DNA of 52,807 nucleotides from positions 1 through 52,807 of the forward strand of contig JAFRXD010000096.1 of the NCBI GenBank assembly GCA_017441605.1. The letters run 5' to 3'. Below the pieces are notes generated by a model. It saw only the letters and a list, made by a program, of their open reading frames with translations, ran no database searches and was not told the origin of the DNA. Source of the DNA: Thermoguttaceae bacterium. Its GTDB lineage: Bacteria > Planctomycetota > Planctomycetia > Pirellulales > Thermoguttaceae. This document shows positions 34,244 to 42,739 of the stretch, one piece after another (positions within the stretch are counted from its first letter, which is position 1; every line of letters begins with the position of its first letter). Made by a program: the position numbers and the translations under genes.

Positions 34244-35203
34244 TCAACGAGAAAACGTCGGAACTAGGGCGAGTCGGGCCCCCAAGGCGATGTAGTTGCG
34301 CCTGTCCGCGTCGTACCAGTTCCGGTAGGCGGAACGGCAGTAGACGGCGTAGCTGCCCCAACAGCCGCCGCGCCTAACGCGGTCCGAGCCCGCGCCTTTC
34401 TCCCACACGGTATTCCCATCGTCGTCCCAATCTTTTTCGTCCCCCGAATCGAGACGCGCCGGATCGACAACCTCCCCTTTCGGGTATTCTCCGTAATAGT
34501 CCAAACACCATTCGTAGACGTTCCCGCACATATCGTAAAGTCCCCAATCGTTCGACCAATAGCTCCCGACCGGCGTAGTTTTTTTAAGATAGGTCCCAGT
34601 CTCCTCCGTTCCATAGGGATAGTTTCCGTCGCAATTCGCGTTATCGCCGTTTAGGGAATTTCCCCAAGGAAAGGGCGTCGTCGTTCCCGCGCGACAGGCG
34701 TATTCCCATTGCGCCTCCGTCGGCAGGCTAAAACGCCAACCTTCCGGCAATTCGCTAAGTTTCTCGTTCAACGTCTTTACGAACTTGTCGCAATCGTTCC
34801 AAGAAATCGTCTCGACGGGGAGATTCTCACCCTTAAATTTGCTGGGATTAAACCCCGCGACCGCTTTCCACTGCTTCTGCGTCAGCGGAGACTCCATTAG
34901 CCAAAACCCGCGCGTCAAGACGACTTTGTGTTGCGTCTCAACGTCCTCGCGCTCCGGTTCGTCCTCGGGACTCCCCATCAAAAACTCTCCCGGCGGGCAG
35001 TACCGAAACGCGAACTCCACCCCCGCGATCTCCATAACCCGGCGCTCCCCGGCCTCCGTCGCGTTGGGATCGAACGTCCCGCCCTTGACGCGCTTCAGCC
35101 GGTCGAACCTCCACTTGCGCTCCCGATGGGGATTCCGCAACAATAGGTATCGAACTATCTCGCCAATGGCGACAATAACGCAAACGATGATAAACGCGGT
35201 CAT
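34244..35203 (-). CDS. Membrane-anchored FGE/SUMF1-fold protein (copy 1)
   Basis: 319 residues. One N-terminal transmembrane helix (TAFIIVCVIVAIGEIVRYLLL) is followed by an FGE-sulfatase domain from about residue 45: FRYCPPGEFLMGSPEDEPER, LPTEAQWEYACRAGTTTPF, NDWGLYDMCGNVYEWC, and RRGGCWGSYAVYCRSAYRN at the end. Aligned by eye with true formylglycine-generating enzyme, the position of the first catalytic/copper cysteine is Ser while the second is Cys, so it is unlikely to make formylglycine. Such domains are often used as ligand-binding modules. It is the last gene of a run from the cobalt transporter, with the caspase-like gene 98 bases upstream. Confidence 0.8.
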   Translation of the reverse strand: MTAFIIVCVIVAIGEIVRYLLLRNPHRERKWRFDRLKRVKGGTFDPNATEAGERRVMEIAGVEFAFRYCPPGEFLMGSPEDEPEREDVETQHKVVLTRGFWLMESPLTQKQWKAVAGFNPSKFKGENLPVETISWNDCDKFVKTLNEKLSELPEGWRFSLPTEAQWEYACRAGTTTPFPWGNSLNGDNANCDGNYPYGTEETGTYLKKTTPVGSYWSNDWGLYDMCGNVYEWCLDYYGEYPKGEVVDPARLDSGDEKDWDDDGNTVWEKGAGSDRVRRGGCWGSYAVYCRSAYRNWYDADRRNYIALGARLALVPTFSR

Positions 35204-35301
35204 AACAACGCTTCCATATTAAAGTAAGCTAAACAACGCGCCGAACCCCGGAACCCGCCGTCCCGAGCCCAACCCAATCGATAGAGTCGCCGAACGAGCG
35301 C

Positions 35302-36354
35302 CTACCTCCCTTTCGACCCCAGCGCGACAAAGAACGCGACCGCCATAATCGCGACGGCGATCCAAACCCCGATCGCGACGAGCTTAATCGTCGCGCGCGT
35401 CCTCTTCGAGTCCTCCTCGAGAGGCGCCTCGACCTTCTCGTTCCCCTCGGAGTCTAAATCGACGTACTTGTCGGAAGGGGTCGAGGACAAAACGACGGTG
35501 GTCGCCGAGGGGGTCGCGCTCGTTCGGTCGACGCCGTCGGTCGGCGGGACGCCGAGAAGCGGGCCGGCGGCGAGGGCTTGGTCCGGTCGCGGGTCGAACG
35601 CGAAGTCCCCTCTCCCGCACGACGCGCAAAACGGAATCCGAAACGAATCGAGGCGCCTCGAGCCTCGCCCGATCGTCTTGACCGCGGCTTTCGCGACCGA
35701 TTTCAAGGAGAAGTCGCCTCGCTTCGCCCCGAGCAGTTGAGCGTTTAAGAACCTTCGGGTAAAATTGTCGCCGTCGAGCGCGTCCTCCTCGCTCGAGTCC
35801 TCTCCGCGCAACGATCGCAAAACGAACGCCTTGGCGGAGATTTCCGGTCGATTATGCCCTACGGTCGCCGCCAGATACTTCGCCCCCGCCTTGAGCCGCG
35901 CGATTTCGTCGACCGACCCCGAGGAGTCCGCTTCGCGCTCGTTCGCGCGACAGCAGTCGAGAAAGCAAAACGTTTCCGTCGCGCCGACTTCGGCGAGGAC
36001 TTGCATTAAATTGCCGTAGGGAATCGAACAGGCGGAGGGTCGCTCGACGCTCGTCTCCGGCAGGCACAAGTACAGCTCGCGCCCGTCGGCGCGCATAACG
36101 CGCCGCCCCCAAAAGCCGACGACCAGCTTGTCGAGCGCGCCCTCGTTGGCGAATCGCTCCAACCGCGCGACGACCGCCTCCCACGAAACGCGCTCGTCGC
36201 CCTCGCCCCGACTGGTCAGAATCGCGATTTCCGAGGCGGCGAACCCCCAGTTGCGCGCCAAACCCGACGCGAACTCCATCGCGTCCGACTCCGCGCGACG
36301 AACCTCTCCGTAATGACGATAATCGTCGCAACCGATCAATAAAGCGCGTTTCAT
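35302..36354 (-). CDS. Caspase-like (peptidase C14 fold) protein lacking the catalytic His, C-terminal membrane anchor
   Basis: 350 residues. The N-terminal domain (MKRALLIGCDDY, a spaced cluster of acidic residues, then a late ETFCFLDCCRA with Cys135) matches the prokaryotic caspase/metacaspase fold. The strand that normally ends in SGHG reads GFWGRRVM, so Arg84 is where the dyad His should be. Residues ~245-320 are a Pro/Thr/Ser-rich linker. A transmembrane helix (~322-344, LVAIGVWIAVAIMAVAFFVA) puts the caspase-like domain in the cytoplasm if the N-terminus is inside. It is flanked by FGE-fold membrane proteins on both sides. Either a pseudoenzyme or a divergent protease. Confidence 0.75.
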   Translation of the reverse strand: MKRALLIGCDDYRHYGEVRRAESDAMEFASGLARNWGFAASEIAILTSRGEGDERVSWEAVVARLERFANEGALDKLVVGFWGRRVMRADGRELYLCLPETSVERPSACSIPYGNLMQVLAEVGATETFCFLDCCRANEREADSSGSVDEIARLKAGAKYLAATVGHNRPEISAKAFVLRSLRGEDSSEEDALDGDNFTRRFLNAQLLGAKRGDFSLKSVAKAAVKTIGRGSRRLDSFRIPFCASCGRGDFAFDPRPDQALAAGPLLGVPPTDGVDRTSATPSATTVVLSSTPSDKYVDLDSEGNEKVEAPLEEDSKRTRATIKLVAIGVWIAVAIMAVAFFVALGSKGR

Positions 36355-36372
36355 TCTTCCACCGTTAAAGAC

Positions 36373-37827
36373 CTATTGGCCAACAAGTTCGTTTCCGCGC
36401 GTCGCTCCGTCGTCGGCGGGTCGGGGCTCCTTATTCGCCTTAACGATCGCCAAGCGAAATCCGACTCCGCGCCCGGAGTCGCTCCAAGCGACCCAACGAG
36501 ACGCGCAACGACAAGCCCCGCGCCCCTTGAAATAAGATCCGCCGCGCGTCGTATGGTCGTCGAACCCCGAATCGTCCGGCGGGGTCGCGTCGAGCGGATC
36601 GACGACCGGCTCCGACGAAAAATTGCCGCGATAGTCCAAGCAAATCTCGGCGACGTTCCCGAGCATATCGTAGAGCCCCAACGGATTGCGCGCGCAACTC
36701 TTGACGGGCGCGAGTTTCTTTTCGGAGTCCGCTTTTCCTTCCCCGCCGTTGGCTTTCGAGGAGTCCCATTCGTCGCCCCAATAGTACGCGGTTTGCGTCC
36801 CCGCGCGACAGGCGCGCTCCCACTGCGCCTCGGTCGGCAACGAAAAGACCCAGCCCTCGTTCCCCTTCAGCGCCCCGTTCAAACGACTTATAAACTCTTG
36901 GCACAGCGCGAACGTCGCGAACTCGATCGGCAGGTCGGGGTCGGTTCCCTCGAATCCCGCCGGCGCGTCGTCCATAACCGCGCGCCACATCGCCAGCGTC
37001 GTCTCCGTCTCGCAGAGCCAGTACGGTTGGGTAAGTTTAACTTTGTGAAGCTCTTCCGTCTCGACCCAATGCGAGAATTCGCTCTTGGGGCTCCCCATGT
37101 GGAACGAGCCGATCGGACAGCGTATAAACGCGAACTCGACCCCGTTGACCCGAACGACCGCCCGATCCCCAACCCTCGCCGAGCCGAACTTCAATCGCGA
37201 CGCGTCGATCGCGATCTCTTTTGTAGCGGTTTCTCCCGACGCGATCTCGACCTCGCCGACGCGAGTCCTCCCCGTCGGTTCCGCGAGTTTCGTCGCGTCC
37301 TCCGCCGAGCGCGTCGCGTCTTCCAAAACTTTCTTCGCGCGCGCGCTCGCGCCCGCCAAGAGCGCGCTCAAATTCCGAAATTCTTCCGAGGTCGAGTTTG
37401 GATCGAAATCGCGGTCGGTCGACTCGTCGTCGATCTCCAATAGGGGCGTTTCCTCCAAATCGTTCGATTCCGCCAACTTAGCCGTTCCCGCGTCGTCCTC
37501 CGACGCGATCGGCGCGAACTCGCTCGACTCGCCCTCCGAAGCGTCGATCTCCTCCAATTCCTCCGGAGCCGCGTCGAGACCTTCCGACGCGCGCTCGCCG
37601 CCGGATTTCGCGCTCTCCCAAGGCGGCGCGCTCTCGGCGGTTCGGCTCGGCGTCGCGACTCGAGTCGACGCGATCTCCGGAATCGGCTCCCGGTCGCGAT
37701 CCCGCGTCGTCCAAAGCCGAATCAAAACGCAACCGAGAATCGCGTCCAAGAGATAGATCCCGATCGCGACTCGTTTAATCTCTTTGACGAGCGGGGAGCT
37801 CGCTTCGCTATTTCGTTTAGAGCTCAT
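36373..37827 (-). CDS. Membrane-anchored FGE/SUMF1-fold protein with long acidic linker (copy 2)
   Basis: 484 residues. A transmembrane helix near 20-40 (VAIGIYLLDAILGCVLIRLW) is followed by ~170 residues of Glu/Ser/Ala-rich, probably disordered sequence. An FGE domain starts near 225: FIRCPIGSFHMGSPKSE, SLPTEAQWERACRAGTQT, NPLGLYDMLGNVAEICLD, TTRGGSYFKGRGACRCASRW. As in copy 1, only one of the two catalytic cysteine positions appears filled. Its ATG overlaps the cbiO stop as ATGA (37824-37827), so translation is coupled to the transporter ATPase. The caspase-like gene follows after 18 bases. Confidence 0.8.
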   Translation of the reverse strand: MSSKRNSEASSPLVKEIKRVAIGIYLLDAILGCVLIRLWTTRDRDREPIPEIASTRVATPSRTAESAPPWESAKSGGERASEGLDAAPEELEEIDASEGESSEFAPIASEDDAGTAKLAESNDLEETPLLEIDDESTDRDFDPNSTSEEFRNLSALLAGASARAKKVLEDATRSAEDATKLAEPTGRTRVGEVEIASGETATKEIAIDASRLKFGSARVGDRAVVRVNGVEFAFIRCPIGSFHMGSPKSEFSHWVETEELHKVKLTQPYWLCETETTLAMWRAVMDDAPAGFEGTDPDLPIEFATFALCQEFISRLNGALKGNEGWVFSLPTEAQWERACRAGTQTAYYWGDEWDSSKANGGEGKADSEKKLAPVKSCARNPLGLYDMLGNVAEICLDYRGNFSSEPVVDPLDATPPDDSGFDDHTTRGGSYFKGRGACRCASRWVAWSDSGRGVGFRLAIVKANKEPRPADDGATRGNELVGQ

Positions 37828-38519
37828 TTCTCGCGACTCCTCGGGGGCTCCTCGATCGCCGCGATCCGCCCCGAGTCCATTCCGACGCGAACGTCGGCGA
37901 TCTCTCGAACGAGCGCCTCGTTGTGCGTCGCGAACACGAGGGTCTTCTTTGCCGCCTTCAGCGACCTAAGTAGTTCGACGACCGTCTCTTGGGCGCCGAC
38001 GTCGAGCCCGGCGAGCGGCTCGTCCATAACGAGCGCGTCCGGATTGAGGGACAAAACGCACGCGAACGCGATCCGGCGCTTTTCGCCCCCCGAGGTCGCG
38101 TACGGGGCGCGATTTCGCAACGCCTCGATTCCCAGTAATTTGAGACAATCGTCGACCCTCGCGCGACACTCCGCCTCCGAGAGCCCCAACTGCCTCGGCC
38201 CGAACGCGATCTCGTCCTCGACGCTTCCGCAAAACAGCTGCGCGTCGACGTTTTGGAACACGAACCCGACGCGCCGATGAAACTCTTTCGCGAATCGCGC
38301 GTCTTTCAGGGCCGCCTTGTCGATCCGCGCCCCGTCGAAGAAATACTCGCCCTTCGTCGGCGCGATCAGCCCGTTGAGAACGCGAAGAAGCGTCGTTTTC
38401 CCGCACCCGTTCGCCCCGGTCAGCGCGACCGCTCGACCGCGAGGTATCTTTAGCGAGACGTCCTCGAGCGCGGAAACCCCGTCGTCGTAAGCGTGGGAAA
38501 CCCCAATTAGTCGAAACAT
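37824..38519 (-). CDS. cbiO: Cobalt/nickel ECF transporter ATPase
   Basis: 231 residues, an ABC ATPase. Walker A is GANGCGKTT (35-43), the signature is TSGGEKRRIAF, Walker B is ALVMDEPLAGLD, and the switch His is in VFATHNE. It powers metal uptake with CbiQ and CbiM. Its start lies 13 bases inside the end of cbiQ. Confidence 0.9.
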   Translation of the reverse strand: MFRLIGVSHAYDDGVSALEDVSLKIPRGRAVALTGANGCGKTTLLRVLNGLIAPTKGEYFFDGARIDKAALKDARFAKEFHRRVGFVFQNVDAQLFCGSVEDEIAFGPRQLGLSEAECRARVDDCLKLLGIEALRNRAPYATSGGEKRRIAFACVLSLNPDALVMDEPLAGLDVGAQETVVELLRSLKAAKKTLVFATHNEALVREIADVRVGMDSGRIAAIEEPPRSREK

Positions 38520-39322
38520 CGCGGCGCGAACTCCAAATAGGCGAACAAAGCGATCGCGGCCGAGCAGACCGCGACCGCCAATAAATCGATCGGGCGAAAC
38601 GGTGCCTTAAATCGCCGATACTCCCCCGAAAAACAGCGGCACGTCATCGCGTCGAACTGCTCTTGGGCCGCGCGCTGCGACCGCAAAAAGAGCGTCCCGA
38701 CGATTCCGCCTAGGGTTCGCGCCTTGCGGCGGTCCCGACCGACCGAGCGCAGCCGAACCGCGTCGAGCGTCTCCAACGCCAGCTCGCACAGGACGACGAC
38801 GTATTTCAGCGTCAAATCGAAAATAAAGAGCGCCGCGCTCGGAACCCCGAACGATTTCAGCGCGCAGGTAAACCGGTTCCAGTTCGTGGAATGCGCGAGC
38901 AGCGACAGCGCGGTCGTCGAAACGAGGGTCTTAACCGGAACGACGACGATCGCGCGGGTCTGCCCCAACAGCAGCGAGGGGGCGAGGATAATCGCCGAGA
39001 GCGCCGTCGCCTGCAACGGCAAAATCAAGACCCGCGCCAACTTCCGCGATTCGCAAGTCGCCAGGAGCGCCAAAAGCCCCGCCCCGACGATCTCGACGAA
39101 CAAGAAGGTCCGCGACGCCGAGACCAACCCGACGATCAGAAGCGTCGTCGCCAGCTTCGCTTGCGTCGATAGCGCGAGCCGACTTCGCTCGTCGACTCGC
39201 CGCGCCTTCGAGAGCGCGAACCGCAGCGCCTCCGCCGACTTGCGCAAAAACGCCCCCCGATCCTTCGGGGGATCGATTCGCTCCTCGCGCAAAAGCCAGT
39301 CGGGGGTTCTCGTTTCGCTCAT
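38507..39322 (-). CDS. cbiQ: Cobalt/nickel ECF transporter transmembrane subunit
   Basis: 271 residues with about five membrane helices. The coupling segment near ALETLDAVRLRSVG and the later RSQRAAQEQFDAMTCRCFSG fits the CbiQ/EcfT family. It links the substrate-binding CbiM to the ATPase CbiO. It begins 2 bases after cbiM ends and overlaps cbiO. Confidence 0.87.
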   Translation of the reverse strand: MSETRTPDWLLREERIDPPKDRGAFLRKSAEALRFALSKARRVDERSRLALSTQAKLATTLLIVGLVSASRTFLFVEIVGAGLLALLATCESRKLARVLILPLQATALSAIILAPSLLLGQTRAIVVVPVKTLVSTTALSLLAHSTNWNRFTCALKSFGVPSAALFIFDLTLKYVVVLCELALETLDAVRLRSVGRDRRKARTLGGIVGTLFLRSQRAAQEQFDAMTCRCFSGEYRRFKAPFRPIDLLAVAVCSAAIALFAYLEFAPRCFD

Positions 39323-39324
39323 TC

Positions 39325-40395
39325 CTAATTCGCGACCTTCTTCTCCGAAACGAAGACCGACGCCAACTTAAACAGAACGACCGAGAGCGAGACCCCGACG
39401 ATCGCCGCCAAAACGTACGCGAACCAGTCGGGCAATCCGCTCGCCGAGTAGTCCGGCATGACCGACGACCACTCGAACCCGTTCGCCATTCCCTCGGGGG
39501 TATAGCCGAGCGGCTTTCCGTCGACGGTCGTCTCGGCGATCTCGTCGGCGCCCCACTCGCCCCAGGCGGTCCCTTGCGCCAAAAGGCCGAGCGGCGTCAG
39601 CGCGATAAGAAGCGCCAGCGCGAAATAAAGCGCCGCGCGACCGGAACCGGCGCGTTTCCCCGAGGGCTCCTCCCCCGTCGGCGCCGCGAAAACCGCCTCG
39701 TTCGTCGCGAAACCGGGCGCCGCCTTGACCGCGAACCCGTAAACCGCGACCGAGAAAAGAACCTCCGCCAAGCCGAACAGCGTCAGATGCCCCAGCGCCA
39801 TCGCCGGAATCGAGACCGAAAGGGGGTACGGGCAATAGAGCGCGCGCCCCGCCTCGTCGGCGCAAAGACTCGGCTGGATTCCAAACTCGACCCCCGCCGC
39901 GAGCGCCGCCAGGTTCAGCCCGACGTACGACGCGATCCCGACCGCGACGCAGTCCCGAACCCGAAATCGCGCCTCGGTCGCGCTTTTTGCCCCGACGCCG
40001 AACAATTTCCGCAAGGCGACGAACGCGAAATACCCTCCGAACGTCAGAACGATCGCCATATTGAAGATATTCGCCCCGAGCGCCACGACCCCGCCGTCCC
40101 CAAAGAGGAGCGCCTGAATCGTTAGCGCGATCGCGATCGCGACGCAAGCCGCCTCGGGGCCCAGCAAAACCGCGAGAACCGTCCCCCCGACCGCGTGCCC
40201 CGTCGTGCCCCCCGGCAGCGGAACGTTGAACATCATCGCCAGAAAAGAAAACGCCGCCGCGACCCCGAGCGCCGAAAACCGCTCCTTTGGAAAATCGCGA
40301 GCCACTTTGCGAATCGAATGGATCAAGACGGGGGCGCTCGCGACCGCGAGGGTCGCGCAAGTCGAAACGCCAAGGTAGTTGTCGGGCACGTGCAT
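39325..40395 (-). CDS. cbiM: Cobalt/nickel ECF transporter substrate component with fused CbiN-like tail
   Basis: 356 residues from ATG 40395, chosen because CbiM/NikM proteins begin MHxPD and the N-terminal Met-His is a metal ligand; AAGGA precedes it. Conserved segments are NVPLPGGTTGHAVGGT and FGDGGVVALGANIFNMA. The last ~110 residues (PEGMANGFEW, DYSASGL and a final helix) look like a fused CbiN/NikN domain, which explains why no separate cbiN gene is found. Nickel or cobalt preference cannot be decided. It heads the six-gene run to 34244. Confidence 0.88.
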   Translation of the reverse strand: MHVPDNYLGVSTCATLAVASAPVLIHSIRKVARDFPKERFSALGVAAAFSFLAMMFNVPLPGGTTGHAVGGTVLAVLLGPEAACVAIAIALTIQALLFGDGGVVALGANIFNMAIVLTFGGYFAFVALRKLFGVGAKSATEARFRVRDCVAVGIASYVGLNLAALAAGVEFGIQPSLCADEAGRALYCPYPLSVSIPAMALGHLTLFGLAEVLFSVAVYGFAVKAAPGFATNEAVFAAPTGEEPSGKRAGSGRAALYFALALLIALTPLGLLAQGTAWGEWGADEIAETTVDGKPLGYTPEGMANGFEWSSVMPDYSASGLPDWFAYVLAAIVGVSLSVVLFKLASVFVSEKKVAN

Positions 40396-40425
40396 TTGGG
40401 CGTCCTTCGTTCCGGGTTGCAATTC

Positions 40426-40450
40426 AAAAGGCGTTTAAAACGCCCCTTTT
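40426..40450. promoter_or_regulatory. Palindrome between divergent cbiM and prolyl oligopeptidase genes
   Basis: A 25-base near-perfect inverted repeat (AAAAGGCGTTT against AAACGCCCCTTTT, one bulge) is centred at about 40438. It lies 31 bases before cbiM. It could be an operator for a metal-responsive regulator or a leader hairpin. No riboswitch is visible in the short cbiM leader. Confidence 0.4.
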
Positions 40451-40501
40451 AGTCTACAAGACGAATATTTTTTGTCAACGCGCCCCAACGGCGCGAGAAT
40501 C

Positions 40502-40510
40502 TGGTATAAT
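40502..40510 (+). promoter_or_regulatory. Extended -10 promoter of the prolyl oligopeptidase gene
   Basis: TGGTATAAT is an extended -10 box 70 bases before the start at 40580. There is no good -35 box at the right distance, which is common with extended -10 promoters. Confidence 0.55.
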
Positions 40511-40579
40511 GGACGCGAAAACGGGAATCGTCCGATTCTCGCGAAAGTTTGTCCAATCGTTAAAACCCGGAAACCAAAG

Positions 40580-42706
40580 ATGAAAACAATCCTTATCGGC
40601 GCCCTCGCGGTTCTCGCGCTCGCGATTCAAGCTCGCGCCCAAGAATCCCAACGATACCAATACCCCAAAGCGCGCGTCTGCGACCAGGTCGACGAGTACT
40701 TTGGAACCAAAGTCGCCGACCCCTATCGCTGGATGGAAGTCGAAAAGACCCCCGAGCTCCTCAAATGGATCGAGGAAGAAAACGACCTGACCCAGTCCTA
40801 CCTCGCCAAGATCCCCTTCCGCGACGACTTGCGCAAGGAAATGACCGCGATCTACGACTACCCCAAGCAAGGGCTCCCCTGGAAGCGCGGCGGGCGGTAC
40901 TTCTACTCCACCAATACGGGACTGCAAAACCAATCGGTCCAGCGCTATAAAACCTCCCTCGACGCCGAGGAGCAAACCCTCCTCGATCCCAACGAGCTCT
41001 CCGACGACGGAACCGTCGCCCTCTCCGACATGGAGGTCTCCAAAGACGGAAAATTCGCCGCCTTCGCGACCTCGACCAGCGGATCCGATTGGCGCGACAT
41101 TTTCGTAATGAACGTCGAAACCCGAGAAAAAACCTCCGACGAAATCCACTGGGCGAAGTTCACCTCCATCGCCTGGGTCGGAGACGGGTTCTTCTATAGC
41201 CGCTACGACGCGCCCCCCAAGGGTCAAGAGTTCACCGCCAAAAACGAAAACCAAAAGATCTACTACCATAAGCTCGGCGAGCCGCAAGAGAAAGACGCGC
41301 TCGTCTTCGCCGATCCCGACAACCCGTCCCGCAACTGCGTCGCCTCCGTCGACGAGGACGAAAACTGGCTCTTCGTCTTCCAAAACGAGTCGACCTACGG
41401 CGCGAAAGTCCTCTTCGCCGACCTTCGCGACGCCAAAGACTACTCCAAACTCGAATTCGACGTCCTCTATCCCGACTTCGAAGCCGAGACCGAAGTCGTC
41501 GCCGTTAAAGACGGCAAGTTCTATCTGCTCACCGACTTCCAAGCCTCCAATCGCCGACTCGTCGTCGTCGACCCCGCCGATCCCAAGCCCGAAAACTGGA
41601 AAGACGTCCTCTCCGAGTCCGACGTCCTCCTCTCCGCCGTTCGCGCCGTCGGCGATCGACTGCTCGCCGTCTATCTGAAAGACGCGGCCCACGAGTGCGC
41701 GTTCTACGACTACGAGGGCAAAAAGCTCGGCGAGCTCGAACTCCCCGGCTTGGGCGTCGCGGGGTTCTCCGGCAAGAAAGACGACCCCGAGCTCTTCTAC
41801 TCCTTCTCGTCCTTCATTTGCCCGCCCACCCTCTTCAAATACGACCTCGAAACCGGCGAGTCGACCCTCTTCTGGGCCCCGAAAGTCGGGTTCGATCCGA
41901 ACGATTACGTCTGCGAGCGCGTCTGGTACCAAAGCAAAGACGGAACGCGCGCCCCAATGTTCGTCTCCTATAAAAAAGGAATGGAGAAAAACGGGCAAAA
42001 CTCGACGATCCTCTACGGCTACGGCGGGTTCAACATCAATATGACGCCCGGTTTTAAACCGGTTCGCATTCCGTACTTGAATCGCGGGGGAGTCTACGCG
42101 GTCGCGATTCTGCGCGGAGGCGGGGAGTACGGCGAGGCTTGGCACAAAGCGGGAACCAAGACCCAGAAGCAAAACGTCTTCGACGACTTCATTTCCGCCG
42201 CCGAATATCTAATCAAAGAGAAGTACGCGTCCAAAGAGACCCTCGCGATTAACGGCGGCTCCAACGGCGGGCTGCTCGTCGGCGCCGCGCTCACTCAGCG
42301 ACCCGACCTCTTCGCCGCCGCCGTCCCGCAAGTCGGCGTGCTCGATATGCTGCGCTATCACAAGTTTACAATCGGCTGGGCTTGGGCGACCGACTACGGA
42401 ACCAGCGAGGAAAGCGAGGAAATGTTCCGATACCTCCTCAAATACTCCCCGCTCCACAACGTCAAAAAAGGCGTCAAATACCCCGCCACCATGATCGAGA
42501 CCTCCGACCACGACGACCGCGTCGTCCCGGCGCACTCCATGAAATTCGGCGCCACGATGCAGGCCGAGTCCGACCCGACCTCCCCCGTCTTGATTCGAAT
42601 CGAGTCCAAAGCCGGGCACGGCGCCGGGAAGCCGACCGCCAAAATCGTCGAGGAAGCGGTCGACGCCTACTCCTTCATTCTCTTCAACACGCAACCCAAG
42701 CGCTAA
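40580..42706 (+). CDS. Prolyl oligopeptidase (family S9A), exported
   Basis: 708 residues from ATG 40580, which begins a signal peptide (MKTILIGALAVLALAIQARA). The N-terminal beta-propeller spans about residues 80-430. The C-terminal peptidase has the Ser in NGGSNGGLLVGA (near 560), the Asp in SDHDDRVVP (near 645) and the His in KAGHGAGKP (near 680). The family cleaves short peptides after proline. The gene is preceded by an extended -10 promoter and divergent from cbiM. Confidence 0.9.
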   Translation: MKTILIGALAVLALAIQARAQESQRYQYPKARVCDQVDEYFGTKVADPYRWMEVEKTPELLKWIEEENDLTQSYLAKIPFRDDLRKEMTAIYDYPKQGLPWKRGGRYFYSTNTGLQNQSVQRYKTSLDAEEQTLLDPNELSDDGTVALSDMEVSKDGKFAAFATSTSGSDWRDIFVMNVETREKTSDEIHWAKFTSIAWVGDGFFYSRYDAPPKGQEFTAKNENQKIYYHKLGEPQEKDALVFADPDNPSRNCVASVDEDENWLFVFQNESTYGAKVLFADLRDAKDYSKLEFDVLYPDFEAETEVVAVKDGKFYLLTDFQASNRRLVVVDPADPKPENWKDVLSESDVLLSAVRAVGDRLLAVYLKDAAHECAFYDYEGKKLGELELPGLGVAGFSGKKDDPELFYSFSSFICPPTLFKYDLETGESTLFWAPKVGFDPNDYVCERVWYQSKDGTRAPMFVSYKKGMEKNGQNSTILYGYGGFNINMTPGFKPVRIPYLNRGGVYAVAILRGGGEYGEAWHKAGTKTQKQNVFDDFISAAEYLIKEKYASKETLAINGGSNGGLLVGAALTQRPDLFAAAVPQVGVLDMLRYHKFTIGWAWATDYGTSEESEEMFRYLLKYSPLHNVKKGVKYPATMIETSDHDDRVVPAHSMKFGATMQAESDPTSPVLIRIESKAGHGAGKPTAKIVEEAVDAYSFILFNTQPKR

Positions 42707-42739
42707 TTCCAAAAGCGCTTGAAAGAAAGGACGCTCGCG

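Noticed and set aside
39325..40500. Cobalamin or nickel/cobalt riboswitch ahead of cbiM
   Set aside because: The leader before cbiM is only about 100 bases before the divergent gene and shows a palindrome but no riboswitch core.
40475..42172. 565-codon open frame antisense to the prolyl oligopeptidase
   Set aside because: Gly/Glu/Val-rich composition that mirrors the codon bias of the sense gene, no ribosome binding site, and a complete well-conserved enzyme on the other strand.
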